A stretch of 64,000 bases of DNA from Alphaproteobacteria bacterium (GTDB lineage: Bacteria; Pseudomonadota; Alphaproteobacteria; UBA6615), in NCBI GenBank assembly GCA_022449545.1, contig JAKUPN010000008.1, forward strand, positions 1 to 64,000, in the 5' to 3' direction. Position 1 is the first letter of the stretch. Every line of letters begins with the position of its first letter. The position numbers and the translations under genes are program-made. This document shows, one piece after another, positions 41,803 to 53,293 of the stretch. The notes below the pieces were generated by a model. The model had not been told where the DNA came from, did not search any database, and saw only the letters and a list, made by a program, of their open reading frames with translations.

Positions 41803-43473
41803 ATGGATGGAGGCCCTAGCAGGATTGAAATGTTAGCTGTCGCTGATGCGGTGGCTCGTGATAAAGGAATTGAACGTGAAGAAGTTTTAGAGGCGATGGA
41901 GCAGGCAATTCAGAAGGCTGGTCGCTCTAAGTATGGTACTGAGCACGATATTAGAGTTAGCATTGGTCGGGATACTGGCCACATATCAATGGCGCGATAT
42001 AGGGAAGTAGTTGAGGAGGTTGAAGATGAAAACACTCAACTTACAATCGATCAAGCTCAGGCAGAAAAAGATAACGTCGCGATAGGGGATTTTCTAATTG
42101 ATGATCTACCACCGATTGATTTTGGCCGTATTGCTGCACAAACGGCTAAGCAAGTTATAGTTCAAAGGGTTAGAGATGCCGAAAGAGAACGTCAATTTGA
42201 AGAGTACAAAGATCGAGCAGGTGAGATAGTAAATGGTTTAGTTAAACGTGTTGAGTATGGCAATGTAACAGTTGACCTGGGACGTGGTGAGGCGGTTTTG
42301 AGGAGGGACGAGAGTCTTCCAAGAGAAAACTTTAGAACGGGAGATAGGGTTAGGGCTTATATTTATGATGTCAGAAGAGAGGCTCGTGGGCCACAAATCT
42401 TTCTAACGCGCACTCGTCCTGAATTCATGAAAGCATTATTTGCTCAAGAGGTTCCAGAAATTTATGATTCGATAATCGAAATTCGTTCTGCCGCCAGAGA
42501 TCCAGGAAGCCGTGCCAAAATAGCAGTCATCTCTAAAGATGCCTCTATAGATCCAGTTGGAGCATGTGTTGGGATGCGAGGAAGTAGAGTGCAGGCTGTT
42601 GTGGGAGAGCTTCAGGGAGAAAAGATAGATATTATTCCTTGGTCCTCGGATACTGCAACGTTTGTTGTTAATGCTCTTGCTCCGGCTGAGGTTACAAAAG
42701 TTGTTATAGATGAAGAAGCTAATAAAATTGAGGTAGTTGTCCCTGATGAACAGCTTTCTCTGGCGATTGGTAGGCGAGGTCAGAATGTTCGACTTGCTTC
42801 AATTTTAAGCGGTTGGGATATAGATATCCTAACTGAGGAGGAAGAATCACAACGACGACAAGAGGAGTTTAATTTACGAAGTCAAATATTTATTGAGGCC
42901 CTTGATATAGAGGATGTTATAGCGCACTTAATGGTCACAGAAGGCTTTGCTTCGGTTGAAGAAGTTGCTTTTGTTCCGGTTAGCGATCTATCGGTTATTG
43001 AAGGGTTTGATGATGAAATATCAGAAGAGTTACAATTAAGAGCTCGTAATTGGCTAGAGGAACGCGATTCAAAGCTTGATTTGGAGAGAAAAAAATTAGG
43101 CGTCGAAGATGCTGTGACTGAACTTCAGAGTCTATCATTATCTCAGGTTGTTTTATTGGGTAAGAATAGTATTCGTACAATAGATGATATAGCTGGTTTA
43201 ACCCCCGACGAATTAAGATTTTTACTCATGGAGATAGAAACAGAAGTAAAGGTTGATGATTTGTGGGAGATGACAGAGAGTGATGTCGGCCGACTTATAA
43301 GAAACAGTCCAATTCAAGGGGAAGAGGCCAATTCTATTATAATGGCGGCAAGACAGTTGATTTATGGCGATGATGTTTTAACGCCTGACCCTATTACTGA
43401 AGTCGATGAAGATCTCGGTGTACCTAATAGTGGTTCTGAAGATGCCCCTATTTTGCCTTCTGGTAGAGGTTAA
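41803..43473 (+). CDS. nusA: Transcription termination/antitermination factor NusA
   Basis: NusA binds RNA polymerase and nascent RNA to control pausing, termination and antitermination. The 556-residue protein has the N-terminal polymerase-binding domain, an S1 domain (IVNGLVKRVEYGNVTVDLGR at about 142-161), and two KH domains (DPVGACVGMRGSRVQAVVGE; LSLAIGRRGQNVRLASILSG). Two C-terminal acidic helix-hairpin-helix repeats (FASVEEVAFV; IRTIDDIAGL) are present, as in proteobacteria. AAAGGTAAAAGAAG precedes the ATG. It is 12 bases after rimP. Confidence 0.97.
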   Translation: MDGGPSRIEMLAVADAVARDKGIEREEVLEAMEQAIQKAGRSKYGTEHDIRVSIGRDTGHISMARYREVVEEVEDENTQLTIDQAQAEKDNVAIGDFLIDDLPPIDFGRIAAQTAKQVIVQRVRDAERERQFEEYKDRAGEIVNGLVKRVEYGNVTVDLGRGEAVLRRDESLPRENFRTGDRVRAYIYDVRREARGPQIFLTRTRPEFMKALFAQEVPEIYDSIIEIRSAARDPGSRAKIAVISKDASIDPVGACVGMRGSRVQAVVGELQGEKIDIIPWSSDTATFVVNALAPAEVTKVVIDEEANKIEVVVPDEQLSLAIGRRGQNVRLASILSGWDIDILTEEEESQRRQEEFNLRSQIFIEALDIEDVIAHLMVTEGFASVEEVAFVPVSDLSVIEGFDDEISEELQLRARNWLEERDSKLDLERKKLGVEDAVTELQSLSLSQVVLLGKNSIRTIDDIAGLTPDELRFLLMEIETEVKVDDLWEMTESDVGRLIRNSPIQGEEANSIIMAARQLIYGDDVLTPDPITEVDEDLGVPNSGSEDAPILPSGRG

Positions 43474-43491
43474 AAGGAGGAACTTGTTGGG

Positions 43492-44241
43492 ATGGGTCAG
43501 TTAGCCAGACAGGAAAGTAATACGAATTTATTGAACTCCATAAAAGATGGAGGTCAGTTTCGTCATTGTATTTTATCAGGTGATAAATTAATGCGTGAAG
43601 AGTTAGTACGTTTTATATTGGGTCCTGATAATATTATTTATCCTGATGTTACTGGTCGTGCACAAGGTCGAGGGTGTTGGTTATCAGGCCGATACGATAT
43701 GATAGAAAAGGCTTGCGAAAAAAATATTTTTCAGGACTTTTTTGATGGGCCTGTGACTACAATGATTGGCCCTGAGGGTCAGACATTAGCGGAGGTGGTT
43801 GATGCCCAATTATCAAAAAGATGTCTTGAGGCCTTAGGGTTGGCAAGGAAGGCAAATAAACTAAAAATTGGGTTCGACAAAGTTTATAAAACTCTCCAGA
43901 ATTTATCTGAAAAGAGTAATACTAGTGAATTAGGGCAGAGATCTTCCATAGTACTTACATCAATAGATGCTTCTGACAATGGGCAAGCAAAAATTAATGC
44001 TTTAGGGAGACATTTGGTGAAGGCTGGTATAGATATAGTTCAATTGCGATTGTTTAACTCTACAGTAATGGGTAATGCAGTTGGTCGTGAACGGATTGTT
44101 CACACATTTTTTGAGAAGCAAGGAACCGGTGTCCAACTCTATAGTGCAGCAATTAAGATTGCTACTTACCGAGGGATTAAAGATCAAATTGGTTTCGGGT
44201 CTAGTGGAATAAATTTTTCTAATGGAGCTAGTGCGGATTAG
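43492..44241 (+). CDS. YlxR (DUF448) / L7Ae-like RNA-binding protein
   Basis: This 249-residue protein fuses an N-terminal YlxR/DUF448 domain ([20 protein letters not shown], then [13 protein letters not shown]) with a C-terminal L7Ae/L30e-like RNA-binding domain ([20 protein letters not shown]). Such fusions between nusA and infB are standard in alphaproteobacteria. YlxR proteins are nucleoid- or RNA-associated regulators, but the exact role here is unknown. AGGAGG precedes the ATG. The end is 4 bases before the preferred infB start. Confidence 0.92.
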   Translation: MGQLARQESNTNLLNSIKDGGQFRHCILSGDKLMREELVRFILGPDNIIYPDVTGRAQGRGCWLSGRYDMIEKACEKNIFQDFFDGPVTTMIGPEGQTLAEVVDAQLSKRCLEALGLARKANKLKIGFDKVYKTLQNLSEKSNTSELGQRSSIVLTSIDASDNGQAKINALGRHLVKAGIDIVQLRLFNSTVMGNAVGRERIVHTFFEKQGTGVQLYSAAIKIATYRGIKDQIGFGSSGINFSNGASAD

Positions 44242-44245
44242 ACTT

Positions 44246-47026
44246 ATGGCTACGACAAAAGAAGAAAAATCAAAAGATAAAAAACCGCTGACTCTGTCTC
44301 GTCCTGGTCGGTTAGAGCTTAACAGAACCGTCGAAGGTGGTCAGGTTAAACAGAGTTTTAGCCATGGCCGCTCTAAAACTGTAGCTGTAGAAGTTAAAAA
44401 GAAAAGAACATTTCGACAGGATGCTGGCGGTGAAATGACAGAGGTTAAGTCTAAACAGCCGATTGAAGAATCCCCCAAGGAAAAACCATTAAAAGAGGTA
44501 GAAGAAGTAGAAAAAAAAGCTGAAACAACCACTAAGGCTAGAACCCTTACCGAGACAGAACAGGCTACAAGAGTTCGTGCACTTGAAGATGCCCGTAAGG
44601 CTGCTGAATTGGCGGTAATTGAGGCAGAGGAACGGGCAATTGAAGAGGCAAAACTTGCTGAGGAAGAAGTCAAGATAAAACAAGCCCAAGAGGAATTGAA
44701 AGAAGAGGAATCTAAACAAGAATCAGATGTTAAAATTGATGCTTCTGCTGAAGTCACCCCTCCTGATATTGCAGAAGATAAGAAGAAAAAAGAAACCCCT
44801 AAAGAAAGGAAATCTAAAAACGTAAAAGACAAGGGAAAAACGAATAAAAAAGCTCAAAATCCCCCTGAGGTTGCCGGAGAAACCGCCCAAGAAGAAATAA
44901 ATGAGAGCATCTTGAAGGCAGAAGAATTGCAGGCTTCTCAGGTTGCTGATACAACTAAGCGGTCAAGTGTATCTTCCCGTCGTCGAACAGAATCAGAAGA
45001 AGAATTTGGAGATGAGGCTGAGGATTCTGAAGTTTCATCCAAACCTAAAGGACGAGGGGCGTCTGGTCGTTCAGAGGAACGACGGACGGGTGGAAGAAAC
45101 ACTGAACAAAAGAGGAGAAGAAGGGGTAAACTTACGATATCAGAGGCTCTCGATGAAGATGGTGGTGCCCGGCAGCGCTCGGTTGCTGCTTTCCGTAGAC
45201 GACAGGAACGAGAGCGTTTAAAACGCGAAGCAGCAGGTGCTCAGCCAAAGCAAAAAATCGTGAGAGAGGTGCAGATACCTGAACACATATCAGTAGGTGA
45301 TTTGGCTAGCAGAATGGCAGTTAGAGCTAACGAAGTAATCAAATCCTTAATGAAAAATGGAGTTATGGCAACTACTAGTCAGACTGTTGATCAAGAAACT
45401 GCACAATTAGTAGCTGAAGAGTTTGGTCACTCTGTGAAATTAGTAACCGCTTCTGATGTAGAAATCGGACTAGGTGTTATGGATGCCCAAGATGATAGTG
45501 AAAGTTCACCTCGAGCTCCTGTTGTTACAATTATGGGCCATGTGGATCATGGTAAAACTTCATTGTTGGATGCACTTAGAGAGACAGATATCGTTAGTCG
45601 TGAAGCAGGAGGAATTACTCAGCATATAGGTGCGTATCAACTGGAAATAGCTTCAGGAGATAAGATTACCTTTTTAGACACGCCCGGTCATGCAGCTTTT
45701 ACTCAGATGAGGCAGCGTGGGGCAAATGTAACAGATTTAGTTGTTTTGGTTGTTGCTGCTGATGATGCTGTTCAACCACAGACCATAGAGGCTATAAATC
45801 ATGCTCGTGCGGCTGATGTGCCAATTATAGTTGCATTAAATAAAATTGACCGCAATGAAGCTGATCCCACAAAAATAAAAAATGAACTGCTTTCCCAAGA
45901 GATTGTACCTGAGGAGTTGGGTGGAGAGGTTCAGTGTATTGAGGTATCTGCGACAGAAAAAACTGGTCTAGAAACTCTTACTGAGGCTATAGCACTTCAA
46001 GCAGAAATACTTGAGCTTAAGGCCAATCCAGATCGCATGGCGTATGGATCAATTGTAGAGGCGAAGCTTGAAAAAGGAAGAGGAGCAGTGGCAACTGTAT
46101 TGGTTCAAACGGGTACACTTAAAGTAGGAGATATTTTTGTTGCTGGTGCTGAGTGGGGACGAACAAGGGCAATAATTAATGATTACGGCCAAAATATAGA
46201 CATGGCAGCACCTTCAATGCCGGTTGAGGTTCTTGGTTTTAATGGAACCCCGCAAGCTGGTGATGATTTTGCAGTTGTTGAGTCGGAATCTCGTGCTCGT
46301 GAGATTACGGAGTACAGGCAAAGAATCCTTAGAGATAGACGAGCAACAGCTGGCGCTCGTGGCACACTCGATGAAATGTTTGAGCAGATATCTTCTGGAG
46401 AAGTGTCTTTGGTTCCTTTGGTTATTAAGGGCGATGTCCAAGGTTCTGTAGAGGCTATAGCTGGCTCTTTAGAGAAAATGTCTACTGATGAAGTAAGAGT
46501 TGAAGTTCTGCATTCAGGAGTCGGAGGTATAAATGAGTCCGACATTTCCTTAGCTTCAGCCTCGGGAGGACTAGTGATAGGATTTAATGTTCGGGCAATT
46601 CCTAAAGCTAGAGAGCAGGCTAAGCGTGATGGCGTAGATATTAGATATTATAACATAATTTATAATGTCGTAGATGATGTAAAATTGCTCCTCGAAGGTA
46701 AATTGTCTCCTACTCTAAAAGAGAGTCATTTAGGTAACGCAGAAATTCGTGAGGTGTTCAGCGTATCGAAAATTGGCAAAGTAGCAGGTTGCTTGATAAC
46801 AGCAGGCACGGTTCGTCGTGGCGCCAAGGTACGGTTACTGAGAGATAGTGTTGTTGTATATGAAGGAGAGCTTGCTCAACTAAAGCGGTTTAAGGATGAT
46901 GTTCGGGAAGTACAAAATGGTTACGAATGTGGCATGGCACTTGAAAATTATAATGATATTCAACCAGGAGATGTTATTGAGTGTTTTGAGGTTGAAGAGA
47001 TAGCCCGTCAGTTGAGTGTTGGATAA
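44246..47026 (+). CDS. infB: Translation initiation factor IF-2
   Basis: IF-2 is the GTPase that brings initiator tRNA to the 30S subunit. The G domain starts at about residue 425: [12 protein letters not shown] (G1), [10 protein letters not shown] (switch I), DTPGHAAF (G3), NKID (G4). The remaining IF-2 domains fill the C-terminus. Before it lies a short IF2-associated segment ([20 protein letters not shown]) and a charged, Glu/Lys/Ala-rich linker of about 250 residues, then an IF2_N domain ([20 protein letters not shown]). The open frame begins at 44222, but the ATG at 44246 (MATTKEEK) avoids overlap with the upstream gene and gives the usual N-terminus. Confidence 0.96.
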   Translation: MATTKEEKSKDKKPLTLSRPGRLELNRTVEGGQVKQSFSHGRSKTVAVEVKKKRTFRQDAGGEMTEVKSKQPIEESPKEKPLKEVEEVEKKAETTTKARTLTETEQATRVRALEDARKAAELAVIEAEERAIEEAKLAEEEVKIKQAQEELKEEESKQESDVKIDASAEVTPPDIAEDKKKKETPKERKSKNVKDKGKTNKKAQNPPEVAGETAQEEINESILKAEELQASQVADTTKRSSVSSRRRTESEEEFGDEAEDSEVSSKPKGRGASGRSEERRTGGRNTEQKRRRRGKLTISEALDEDGGARQRSVAAFRRRQERERLKREAAGAQPKQKIVREVQIPEHISVGDLASRMAVRANEVIKSLMKNGVMATTSQTVDQETAQLVAEEFGHSVKLVTASDVEIGLGVMDAQDDSESSPRAPVVTIMGHVDHGKTSLLDALRETDIVSREAGGITQHIGAYQLEIASGDKITFLDTPGHAAFTQMRQRGANVTDLVVLVVAADDAVQPQTIEAINHARAADVPIIVALNKIDRNEADPTKIKNELLSQEIVPEELGGEVQCIEVSATEKTGLETLTEAIALQAEILELKANPDRMAYGSIVEAKLEKGRGAVATVLVQTGTLKVGDIFVAGAEWGRTRAIINDYGQNIDMAAPSMPVEVLGFNGTPQAGDDFAVVESESRAREITEYRQRILRDRRATAGARGTLDEMFEQISSGEVSLVPLVIKGDVQGSVEAIAGSLEKMSTDEVRVEVLHSGVGGINESDISLASASGGLVIGFNVRAIPKAREQAKRDGVDIRYYNIIYNVVDDVKLLLEGKLSPTLKESHLGNAEIREVFSVSKIGKVAGCLITAGTVRRGAKVRLLRDSVVVYEGELAQLKRFKDDVREVQNGYECGMALENYNDIQPGDVIECFEVEEIARQLSVG

Positions 47027-47138
47027 AGTATACCGGATTAAAAAATGGATCGTGAATATAAAATTCTACTTTTTAAATTAAGTTTCTGAAGTATACGCCA
47101 TTTAATCGGTCTTTTTATTATAATATGGACTATTACGC

Positions 47139-47558
47139 ATGAATAAACGTGCAAGTGTTGCACGCACTGGCCGCCCTCCAAGTCAGCGTCAGCTGAGGGT
47201 GGGTGAAGAAATCCGTCATTCTTTAGCAAAAATTTTGCTGAGAGAGGATTTTCTTGATCCAGATTTGATGGGGCAATCAATTACAGTGACCGAAGTTAAA
47301 ATAAGTCCTGACATGAGGAATGCCACAGTTTTTGTAACTCCTCTTGCGGGTGATGCGAAAATTATAATTCTGGCACTCAGAAGGGCCTCTAACCAATTAC
47401 GAAGACAATTGTCTTCAGACACGAGACTTCGACATACCCCTAATCTAAAATTTGAGTATGATGATAGCTTTGATCAGGCAGAGCGTATTGACTTGATATT
47501 AAGTAAATCCCGATCGACAAATAGCCGTCAAGAAGATGGGGGTGGTAATGGGGCGTAG
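47139..47558 (+). CDS. rbfA: Ribosome-binding factor A
   Basis: RbfA is a 30S maturation and cold-adaptation factor. The 139-residue protein has the KH-like core with QRQLRVGEEIRHSLAKILLR, ITVTEVKISPDMRNATVFV and LRHTPNLKFEYDDSFDQAER. It follows infB after 112 bases, and its 3' end overlaps the start of truB by 23 bases if truB starts at 47536. Confidence 0.95.
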   Translation: MNKRASVARTGRPPSQRQLRVGEEIRHSLAKILLREDFLDPDLMGQSITVTEVKISPDMRNATVFVTPLAGDAKIIILALRRASNQLRRQLSSDTRLRHTPNLKFEYDDSFDQAERIDLILSKSRSTNSRQEDGGGNGA

Positions 47559-48477
47559 AAAACGGGAGGGCTTACCTATATCAGGATGGATTAATGTTGA
47601 TAAGCCGATAGGCATTACTTCTGCGGTGTGTGTTAACAGTGTTCGTCGCGCGACCAACGCAGCCAAACTAGGGCACGCAGGTACACTCGATCCGGGTGCT
47701 AGCGGTATATTACCTATTGCTCTGGGTGAGGCAACTAAGACGATGCCATTTATAGTAGGGGCGCAAAAACATTATTCCTTTACTGTAAATTGGGGGGCAC
47801 TAAGAGATACTGATGATGCTCAGGGCCAAATTTTAGAGTGTTCCGATCAAAGGCCGACAAAAAAAGATATAGAAGAAGTGTTGCCTAGTTTTATAGGTGA
47901 GATCGAACAGGTGCCTCCCAAATATTCCGCTATAAAGGTTAACGGTCGCAGAGCTTATTCTTTGGCTAGATCTGGACTAAATGTAGATCTCGAGGCGCGT
48001 AAGATATCGATATTTTCTTTTGAGCTTTTAGAAACAATTGATGACAATCGATCAAGGTTTTCTGTCATAAGTGGAAAAGGGGCTTATATGCGCGGTTTGG
48101 CGCGAGATTTGGCTTATTCTTTGGGAACTTTAGGATATTTATCAGACTTACGACGTAATTCTGTAGGACCTTTTAGTGAATCAAATGCAATTTCACTGGA
48201 AAAAATTGAAAAACTTGGTCATAGTGCGGCTGCCTCGCCTATTCTATTACCAATTGAGACAGCGCTGGACGGTATCCCGGCGCTAGATCTTACGGTGAAC
48301 GAGGCAACTAAGTTACGGAATGGGCAAGCGATCCCGGTTTTACGTCACGATGATCGGGTTCAAATAGAAGCGGTGGGTGATGGAGGCGTAGTTCTTGCTA
48401 TAGAATCAAAAACGCCAGTTGCTCTTGTTAGAGTCGATGGAATTCAGATCCGTCCGGTTCGTGTATTAAACCTTTGA
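47536..48477 (+). CDS. truB: tRNA pseudouridine(55) synthase
   Basis: TruB makes pseudouridine 55 in the T-loop of tRNAs. The 313-residue enzyme has the catalytic motif HAGTLDPGASGILP with nucleophilic Asp52, plus GWINVDKPIGITS and a C-terminal PUA-like region. The start could be ATG 47536 or ATG 47548; the second sits behind a G-rich stretch (GGGGGTGG) and would leave an 11-base overlap with rbfA. Translation is coupled to rbfA either way. Confidence 0.95.
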   Translation: MGVVMGRRKREGLPISGWINVDKPIGITSAVCVNSVRRATNAAKLGHAGTLDPGASGILPIALGEATKTMPFIVGAQKHYSFTVNWGALRDTDDAQGQILECSDQRPTKKDIEEVLPSFIGEIEQVPPKYSAIKVNGRRAYSLARSGLNVDLEARKISIFSFELLETIDDNRSRFSVISGKGAYMRGLARDLAYSLGTLGYLSDLRRNSVGPFSESNAISLEKIEKLGHSAAASPILLPIETALDGIPALDLTVNEATKLRNGQAIPVLRHDDRVQIEAVGDGGVVLAIESKTPVALVRVDGIQIRPVRVLNL

Positions 48478-48495
48478 TACCGGGAGAAATATATA

Positions 48496-48765
48496 ATGTC
48501 TATTACACCAGAACGTAAGGCAGAAGTAATTAAGGAGTACCAAACAAAAGAAAATGACACTGGTTCTCCGGAAGTTCAGATCGCTGTTTTGACAGAGCGT
48601 ATTATAAATCTAACAGAACATTTAAAGAGTCATGCCAAGGATCATCATTCTCGTCGCGGCTTGCTTCTTATGGTTGGACAGCGCAGGAGATTACTTGATT
48701 ACACTCAGAGAAAAAGTGAAGAGCGCTACCAAAATCTCATTAATCGATTAGGTTTACGTCGATAG
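48496..48765 (+). CDS. rpsO: 30S ribosomal protein S15
   Basis: S15 is an early-binding 30S protein that contacts the central domain of 16S rRNA. The 89-residue product has the family sequence: [35 protein letters not shown], and [24 protein letters not shown] precedes the ATG. The rpsO-pnp pair is conserved across proteobacteria. The 187-base gap to pnp carries RNA hairpins that probably process or regulate the pnp message. Confidence 0.97.
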   Translation: MSITPERKAEVIKEYQTKENDTGSPEVQIAVLTERIINLTEHLKSHAKDHHSRRGLLLMVGQRRRLLDYTQRKSEERYQNLINRLGLRR

Positions 48766-48791
48766 TGAAAATTTTTTGCACCAAGTAAAAT

Positions 48792-48823
48792 ATACCGACA
48801 CAAAAATACAATCCGGTATTTTT
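48792..48823 (+). terminator. Weak terminator-like hairpin after rpsO
   Basis: ATACCG (48792-48797) pairs with CGGTAT (48814-48819) around a 16-base loop, followed by a T run (48819-48823). The stem is short and the loop long, so termination would be partial at best. It lies 26 bases after rpsO and could set the rpsO to pnp ratio. Confidence 0.35.
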
Positions 48824-48886
48824 GGTCGTTTTAGTACGGATCCGCTGTACACACATCTAATGAAACGATTCTTAGGTGTTTAAAAC

Positions 48887-48931
48887 CCCACAATATGTGG
48901 GCAAGTGATTTAGGAGGGCCCAAATCGCTTG
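48887..48931 (+). promoter_or_regulatory. Double-hairpin leader of pnp (likely RNase III / PNPase autoregulation site)
   Basis: Two adjacent hairpins occur 22 bases before the pnp start. The first is CCCACA-ATA-TGTGGG (48887-48901). The second pairs CAAGTGATTT (48902-48911) with AAATCGCTTG (48922-48931), a continuous 10-base-pair stem counting one G-T pair. Its loop is AGGAGGGCCC, which holds a Shine-Dalgarno-like AGGAGGG. In E. coli the pnp leader is a long stem cut by RNase III and then degraded by PNPase; this position and form suggest the same kind of control. Confidence 0.6.
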
Positions 48932-48952
48932 AGTTAGTTGGGATAAATATCA

Positions 48953-51139
48953 ATGTTTGACGTTGTTCGTAAAGAAATTGAATGGGGTGGCAGGCCTCTT
49001 ATTTTTGAAACTGGGAGATTAGCAAGGCAGGCCGATGGGGCTGTAGTTGTTACTTATGGGGAGACATCCGCACTTTGCACTGCTGTTGGTGCTAAGGCAC
49101 CTAAACCAGGTATGGATTTTTTTCCTCTTACAGTAAATTATCAAGAAAAAACCTTTGCTGCAGGAAAAATACCAGGCGGCTTTTTTAAACGTGAAGGTCG
49201 CCCCACTGAAAAAGAGACACTTATCTCTAGGTTGATAGATAGGCCAATTCGTCCACTTTTTCATCCTAGTTATCGTTGTGAAACGCAGGTTATTTCTACA
49301 GTGGTTTCACATGATTTGGAAAATGACCCTGATATTGTTTCCCTGCTTGGGTGCTCTGCAGCGCTCACAATTTCGGGTTTGCCGTTTATGGGGCCAGTTG
49401 CTGGAGCGAGAGTAGGGTATATTGATAAGGAGTTCGTTTTAAACCCGACAGCAGAGGAGATGCTAAAGTCAGAGCTCGATCTAGTGGTTGCTGGAACAAG
49501 GGAAGGAGTTTTGATGGTGGAATCAGAAGCGAATGAACTTTCTGAAGAAATTATGTTGGAAGCAGTCATGTTCGGACATGAGTCTTATCAATTAGTAATT
49601 GATAATATTATAGATTTGGCAGAACAGTCAGCTAAAGAGCCTAGACCTCTTGAAAACACCCCACAAGAAGTTCTTGATTTAAATAAGAAAATAAAAGATC
49701 TGGCAGAATCAGAGTTAAGAAAAGCTTATAAAGAAACGGTTAAGCAAACTCGGCATGAAAAAATTTCAGTGGTGAAACAAGAGGTGGCAGAGCAGCTTTC
49801 AGAAGAAGAACAAGCCGTTATGGATGGCCCTATTAAAGACTTAGAAAAAGATATTGTTAGAAGAGATATACTGGATTCGGGCCAACGGATTGACGGACGC
49901 AATACGACTACTGTCCGTCCAATAGACTGTCTGGTTTCAATGTTACCTAGAAGTCACGGATCTGCAGTTTTCACCAGAGGTGAAACCCAAGCTCTTGTTG
50001 TTACCACTTTAGGTACTGGTCAGGACGAACAAATTATTGATGCTCTGGAAGGTGAGTATCGGGAACATTTTATGTTACACTATAATTTTCCTCCTTATTC
50101 AGTAGGTGAGGCAGGTAGAATGTTTGGTCCAGGCCGACGTGAGATAGGGCATGGAAAGTTAGCCTGGAGAGCTATTAGACCTCTTTTGCCGTCAAAAGAA
50201 GTTTTCCCATATACAATAAGAGTAGTGTCTGAAATCACAGAATCTAATGGGTCATCATCTATGGCCACCGTTTGTGGGAGTTCTTTGTCAATGATGGATG
50301 CAGGCGTACCTCTTAAGGCTCCTGTCGCTGGTATAGCTATGGGCTTGATCAAAGAAAACGATGGTTATGCGGTTCTATCAGATATATTAGGGGATGAAGA
50401 TCACTTAGGTGATATGGACTTTAAAGTTGCAGGCACTGAAACAGGTGTAACTTCTCTTCAGATGGATATTAAGATCACTTCTATAACGGAAGAAATTATG
50501 AAAATTGCCCTGGATCAAGCTCGTGAGGGCCGTTTACATATATTAGGAGAAATGTCTAAAGCATTGGCTGAGTCTCGTGATAACTTATCTGAACATGCCC
50601 CCAGAATTAGTACTATGAACGTTCCTCCAGACAAGATTCGTGATGTTATTGGCACAGGAGGAAAAATAATCCGTGAAATATGTGAAGAGACGGGTTGTAA
50701 AATAGACATTGATGATGAGGGTTTGATCAAGATCGCATCTTCTGACGGAGAGGCTGCTGAACGAGCGATAGAATGGATAAAGGGTATAGTTGCTGAGCCG
50801 GAAGTGGGGGTTATTTATACTGGGAAAGTTGTAAAAGTTATGGATTTTGGAGCTTTTGTTAATTTCCTTGGCCCAAGAGACGGTCTAGTTCACATATCCG
50901 AATTATTGAATGAACGTGTTGGGCAAGTAACTGATGTTGTTAATGAAGGGGACGAAGTTAAGGTCAAAGTAATAGGTTTAGATGACAGGGGGAAAGTTAA
51001 GTTATCGATGAGGGTTGTTGATCAAGAATCCGGAGAAGAAATTGATGATCCCAGACCTCCAAGAGAGCCGCGGGCTAAAGAGACCGATAGCGATGGTCGC
51101 CCTCCTCGAAGACCTAGGAGACGAAGAGCTACAGACTAA
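48953..51139 (+). CDS. pnp: Polyribonucleotide nucleotidyltransferase (PNPase)
   Basis: PNPase degrades RNA 3' to 5' by phosphorolysis. The 728-residue protein has two RNase PH domains: the first from residue 10, the second from about 310 with the active-site region [23 protein letters not shown] domain ([20 protein letters not shown]) and an S1 domain ([20 protein letters not shown]) follow, with an Arg-rich tail (RPPREPRAK and [13 protein letters not shown]). It ends the translation block and converges on fabI with a 53-base gap. Confidence 0.97.
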   Translation: MFDVVRKEIEWGGRPLIFETGRLARQADGAVVVTYGETSALCTAVGAKAPKPGMDFFPLTVNYQEKTFAAGKIPGGFFKREGRPTEKETLISRLIDRPIRPLFHPSYRCETQVISTVVSHDLENDPDIVSLLGCSAALTISGLPFMGPVAGARVGYIDKEFVLNPTAEEMLKSELDLVVAGTREGVLMVESEANELSEEIMLEAVMFGHESYQLVIDNIIDLAEQSAKEPRPLENTPQEVLDLNKKIKDLAESELRKAYKETVKQTRHEKISVVKQEVAEQLSEEEQAVMDGPIKDLEKDIVRRDILDSGQRIDGRNTTTVRPIDCLVSMLPRSHGSAVFTRGETQALVVTTLGTGQDEQIIDALEGEYREHFMLHYNFPPYSVGEAGRMFGPGRREIGHGKLAWRAIRPLLPSKEVFPYTIRVVSEITESNGSSSMATVCGSSLSMMDAGVPLKAPVAGIAMGLIKENDGYAVLSDILGDEDHLGDMDFKVAGTETGVTSLQMDIKITSITEEIMKIALDQAREGRLHILGEMSKALAESRDNLSEHAPRISTMNVPPDKIRDVIGTGGKIIREICEETGCKIDIDDEGLIKIASSDGEAAERAIEWIKGIVAEPEVGVIYTGKVVKVMDFGAFVNFLGPRDGLVHISELLNERVGQVTDVVNEGDEVKVKVIGLDDRGKVKLSMRVVDQESGEEIDDPRPPREPRAKETDSDGRPPRRPRRRRATD

Positions 51140-51192
51140 ACGGTTTCGAAGAATATACTAAGAAATGGAAATCTCGTCTTAATTTTAAGAGG

Positions 51193-52071
51193 TTATTTTT
51201 GGGGGTTTCCATCTTCCTTCGGAGGAGGCATACCTATAGTTTTGAAGCCGCAATCTACATAATGAATTTCGCCCGTTACCGCTCCAGAAAGATCAGATAG
51301 AAGGTACAGGCCTGCACCTCCAATATCGTCAAGTACTACATTGCGGCGTAGGGGAGCGACCTCTCTGCTATGATTATAAACTTGTCTAGCAGAGCCAACT
51401 GCAGAGCCTGCCAATGTCCTCATTGGTCCAGCAGATATAGCATTAACTCTTATCCCTAAGGGCCCTAGATCAGCAGCGAGGTATCTTACAGACGCCTCCA
51501 GAGCAGCCTTAGCGACTCCCATAACATTATAATTTGGCATCACTTGTTGGGCTCCATGATATGTTAGAGTAATCATAGAACCTCCATTATTCATCATTTT
51601 GGCGGCTCTCTTGGCAACTGCTGTGAACGAGTAACAAGATATATTCATTGTATTTAAAAAATTTTCTTGAGAGGTGTCTACATAACGGCCTTTAAGTTCT
51701 TCTTTGTCTGAATATGCAATTGCATGAACTACAAAATCTAACTTACCCAAGTCATCCTTAAGCATATTGAAAGCTAAATCTATACTATTTGGATTAGAAA
51801 CATCACATTCGATTAAATTGGATGCTCCAACGGAATTTGCTAATGGTTCGACACGTTTGGCAAACGAATCAGACTGATAGGTAAATGCTAGTTTGGCCCC
51901 TTGTGCGGCTGCGGTTTTGGCTATTCCCCAAGCGATGGAATGATCATTAGCAACACCCATAATCAGACCTCGTTTTCCAGACATAATAGAGCCTTTTTCT
52001 GGCAGTTGCGTGGAACTCATAGGCTTAGATTTGGGAGAAGAGATTTTTTTTGGAGCGAGTGAATCAGCCAT
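51193..52071 (-). CDS. fabI: Enoyl-[acyl-carrier-protein] reductase (NADH) FabI
   Basis: FabI performs the last reduction in fatty-acid elongation and is the triclosan target class. The NADH-binding segment is [18 protein letters not shown]. The catalytic Tyr-x6-Lys is YNVMGVAK, followed by [16 protein letters not shown]. The open frame reaches 52134, but the ATG at 52069-52071 (MADSLAPKK) overlaps the fabB stop by 8 bases and fits operon coupling. This still leaves an N-terminal extension of about 30 Ser/Lys/Pro-rich residues before the Rossmann fold, and an internal start at MSGKRG is possible. Confidence 0.95.
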   Translation of the reverse strand: MADSLAPKKISSPKSKPMSSTQLPEKGSIMSGKRGLIMGVANDHSIAWGIAKTAAAQGAKLAFTYQSDSFAKRVEPLANSVGASNLIECDVSNPNSIDLAFNMLKDDLGKLDFVVHAIAYSDKEELKGRYVDTSQENFLNTMNISCYSFTAVAKRAAKMMNNGGSMITLTYHGAQQVMPNYNVMGVAKAALEASVRYLAADLGPLGIRVNAISAGPMRTLAGSAVGSARQVYNHSREVAPLRRNVVLDDIGGAGLYLLSDLSGAVTGEIHYVDCGFKTIGMPPPKEDGNPQK

Positions 52072-53293
52072 TGTAACGCTCGAATACAAGTGTTGCATTT
52101 GTACCACCAAAGCCGAAACTATTGGACATAACACAATTTAGACCGGCATTATCAAGACGTTCCGTGATTATTTCTGCGTCCTCAGCTTCAGGGTCAATAG
52201 ACTCTATATTCGCTGAGGCAGCAATGAAATCTTCATCTAACATAAGTAATGAATATATTGCTTCATGGACGCCAGTCGCACCTTGTGAATGCCCTGTCAG
52301 AGATTTAGTTGATGAGATTTTAGGTCTGTGTGCTCCAAATACTTTTTTAATAGCTTTGAGTTCTATCATATCTCCGGCCGGAGTAGATGTGCCATGAGCA
52401 TTAATATAATCAACAGCAGTATTTCCAAGTGTTTTTGTTGCCAAGCTCATACATCTGACAGCACCTTCTCCAGAAGGCGCTACCATATCCACACCGTCAG
52501 ATGTTGCTCCATATCCTGTGATTTCAGCGTATATTTTAGCACCTCTAGCCTTTGCTCTCTCTAGTTCTTCCAGAACAACTACACCTGCTCCGCCTGCGAT
52601 AACGAAACCATCTCTATTTACATCGAAAGGTCGAGAAGCTTTTTGAGGTGTTTGATTGAACTTAGAAGACAAAGCGCCCATAGCATCGAAAAGTACCGTG
52701 AGGGTCCAATGAAGTTCCTCTCCCCCACCTGCAAACACTACATCCTGTTTTCCCCATTGTATAAGCTCGGCTCCATTGCCTATGCAATGGGCACTGGTGG
52801 AGCAAGCAGAGCTTATAGAATAGCTAAGACCACGCATTTGAAAAGCAGTTGAAAGGTTGGCGGAATTTGTTGAACACATAGATTTGGGTACTGCGTAGGG
52901 TCCTACACGTTTAGCGTTTTTTTCGCGAGCTACGTCAGCGGCGTTAACTAGTGCTGATGTTGACGGTCCCCCAGAGCCCATAACTAAGCCTGTTTGTTCA
53001 CTCCTTATTTCATCCATCGTTAAGCCAGCACATTCCGCTGCAGCCCGCATCGCCACATAATTGTATGCTGATCCATCGCCCATAAATCTTCTCAGTTTTC
53101 TATCTATATAATTATCCAGATCTATATTGGGTGCTCCATGGATATGACTACGAAAGCCTCTTTCAGCATATTCTTCAGAAAAAACAATTCCTGATAGACC
53201 TTTCTTTAAGTTTTGTGTCACATTATTAAGATCGTTTCCTAGAGGGGAAACTATACCCAAGCCAGTTACAGCAACACGACGTAATTCAGGCAT
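52064..53293 (-). CDS. fabB: 3-oxoacyl-[acyl-carrier-protein] synthase I (FabB)
   Basis: FabB condenses malonyl-ACP with acyl-ACP and with FabA makes unsaturated fatty acids. The Cys-His-His triad is complete: Cys164 in [10 protein letters not shown], His300 in [11 protein letters not shown] and His335 in [11 protein letters not shown]. The 409-residue length is normal. Adjacency to fabA (1-base overlap) argues for FabB rather than FabF. It overlaps fabI by 8 bases. The operon fabA-fabB-fabI is divergent from irr. Confidence 0.96.
   Translation of the reverse strand: MPELRRVAVTGLGIVSPLGNDLNNVTQNLKKGLSGIVFSEEYAERGFRSHIHGAPNIDLDNYIDRKLRRFMGDGSAYNYVAMRAAAECAGLTMDEIRSEQTGLVMGSGGPSTSALVNAADVAREKNAKRVGPYAVPKSMCSTNSANLSTAFQMRGLSYSISSACSTSAHCIGNGAELIQWGKQDVVFAGGGEELHWTLTVLFDAMGALSSKFNQTPQKASRPFDVNRDGFVIAGGAGVVVLEELERAKARGAKIYAEITGYGATSDGVDMVAPSGEGAVRCMSLATKTLGNTAVDYINAHGTSTPAGDMIELKAIKKVFGAHRPKISSTKSLTGHSQGATGVHEAIYSLLMLDEDFIAASANIESIDPEAEDAEIITERLDNAGLNCVMSNSFGFGGTNATLVFERYNG

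Noticed and set aside
44341-44832. 163-codon Ser-rich open frame opposite infB
   Set aside because: Its composition is the complement of the Glu/Lys/Ala-rich linker of IF-2; no start signals or domains.
51160-51200. Bidirectional terminator between pnp and fabI
   Set aside because: CTTAATTTTAAG can fold, but the stem is very short and A/T only; not strong enough to annotate.
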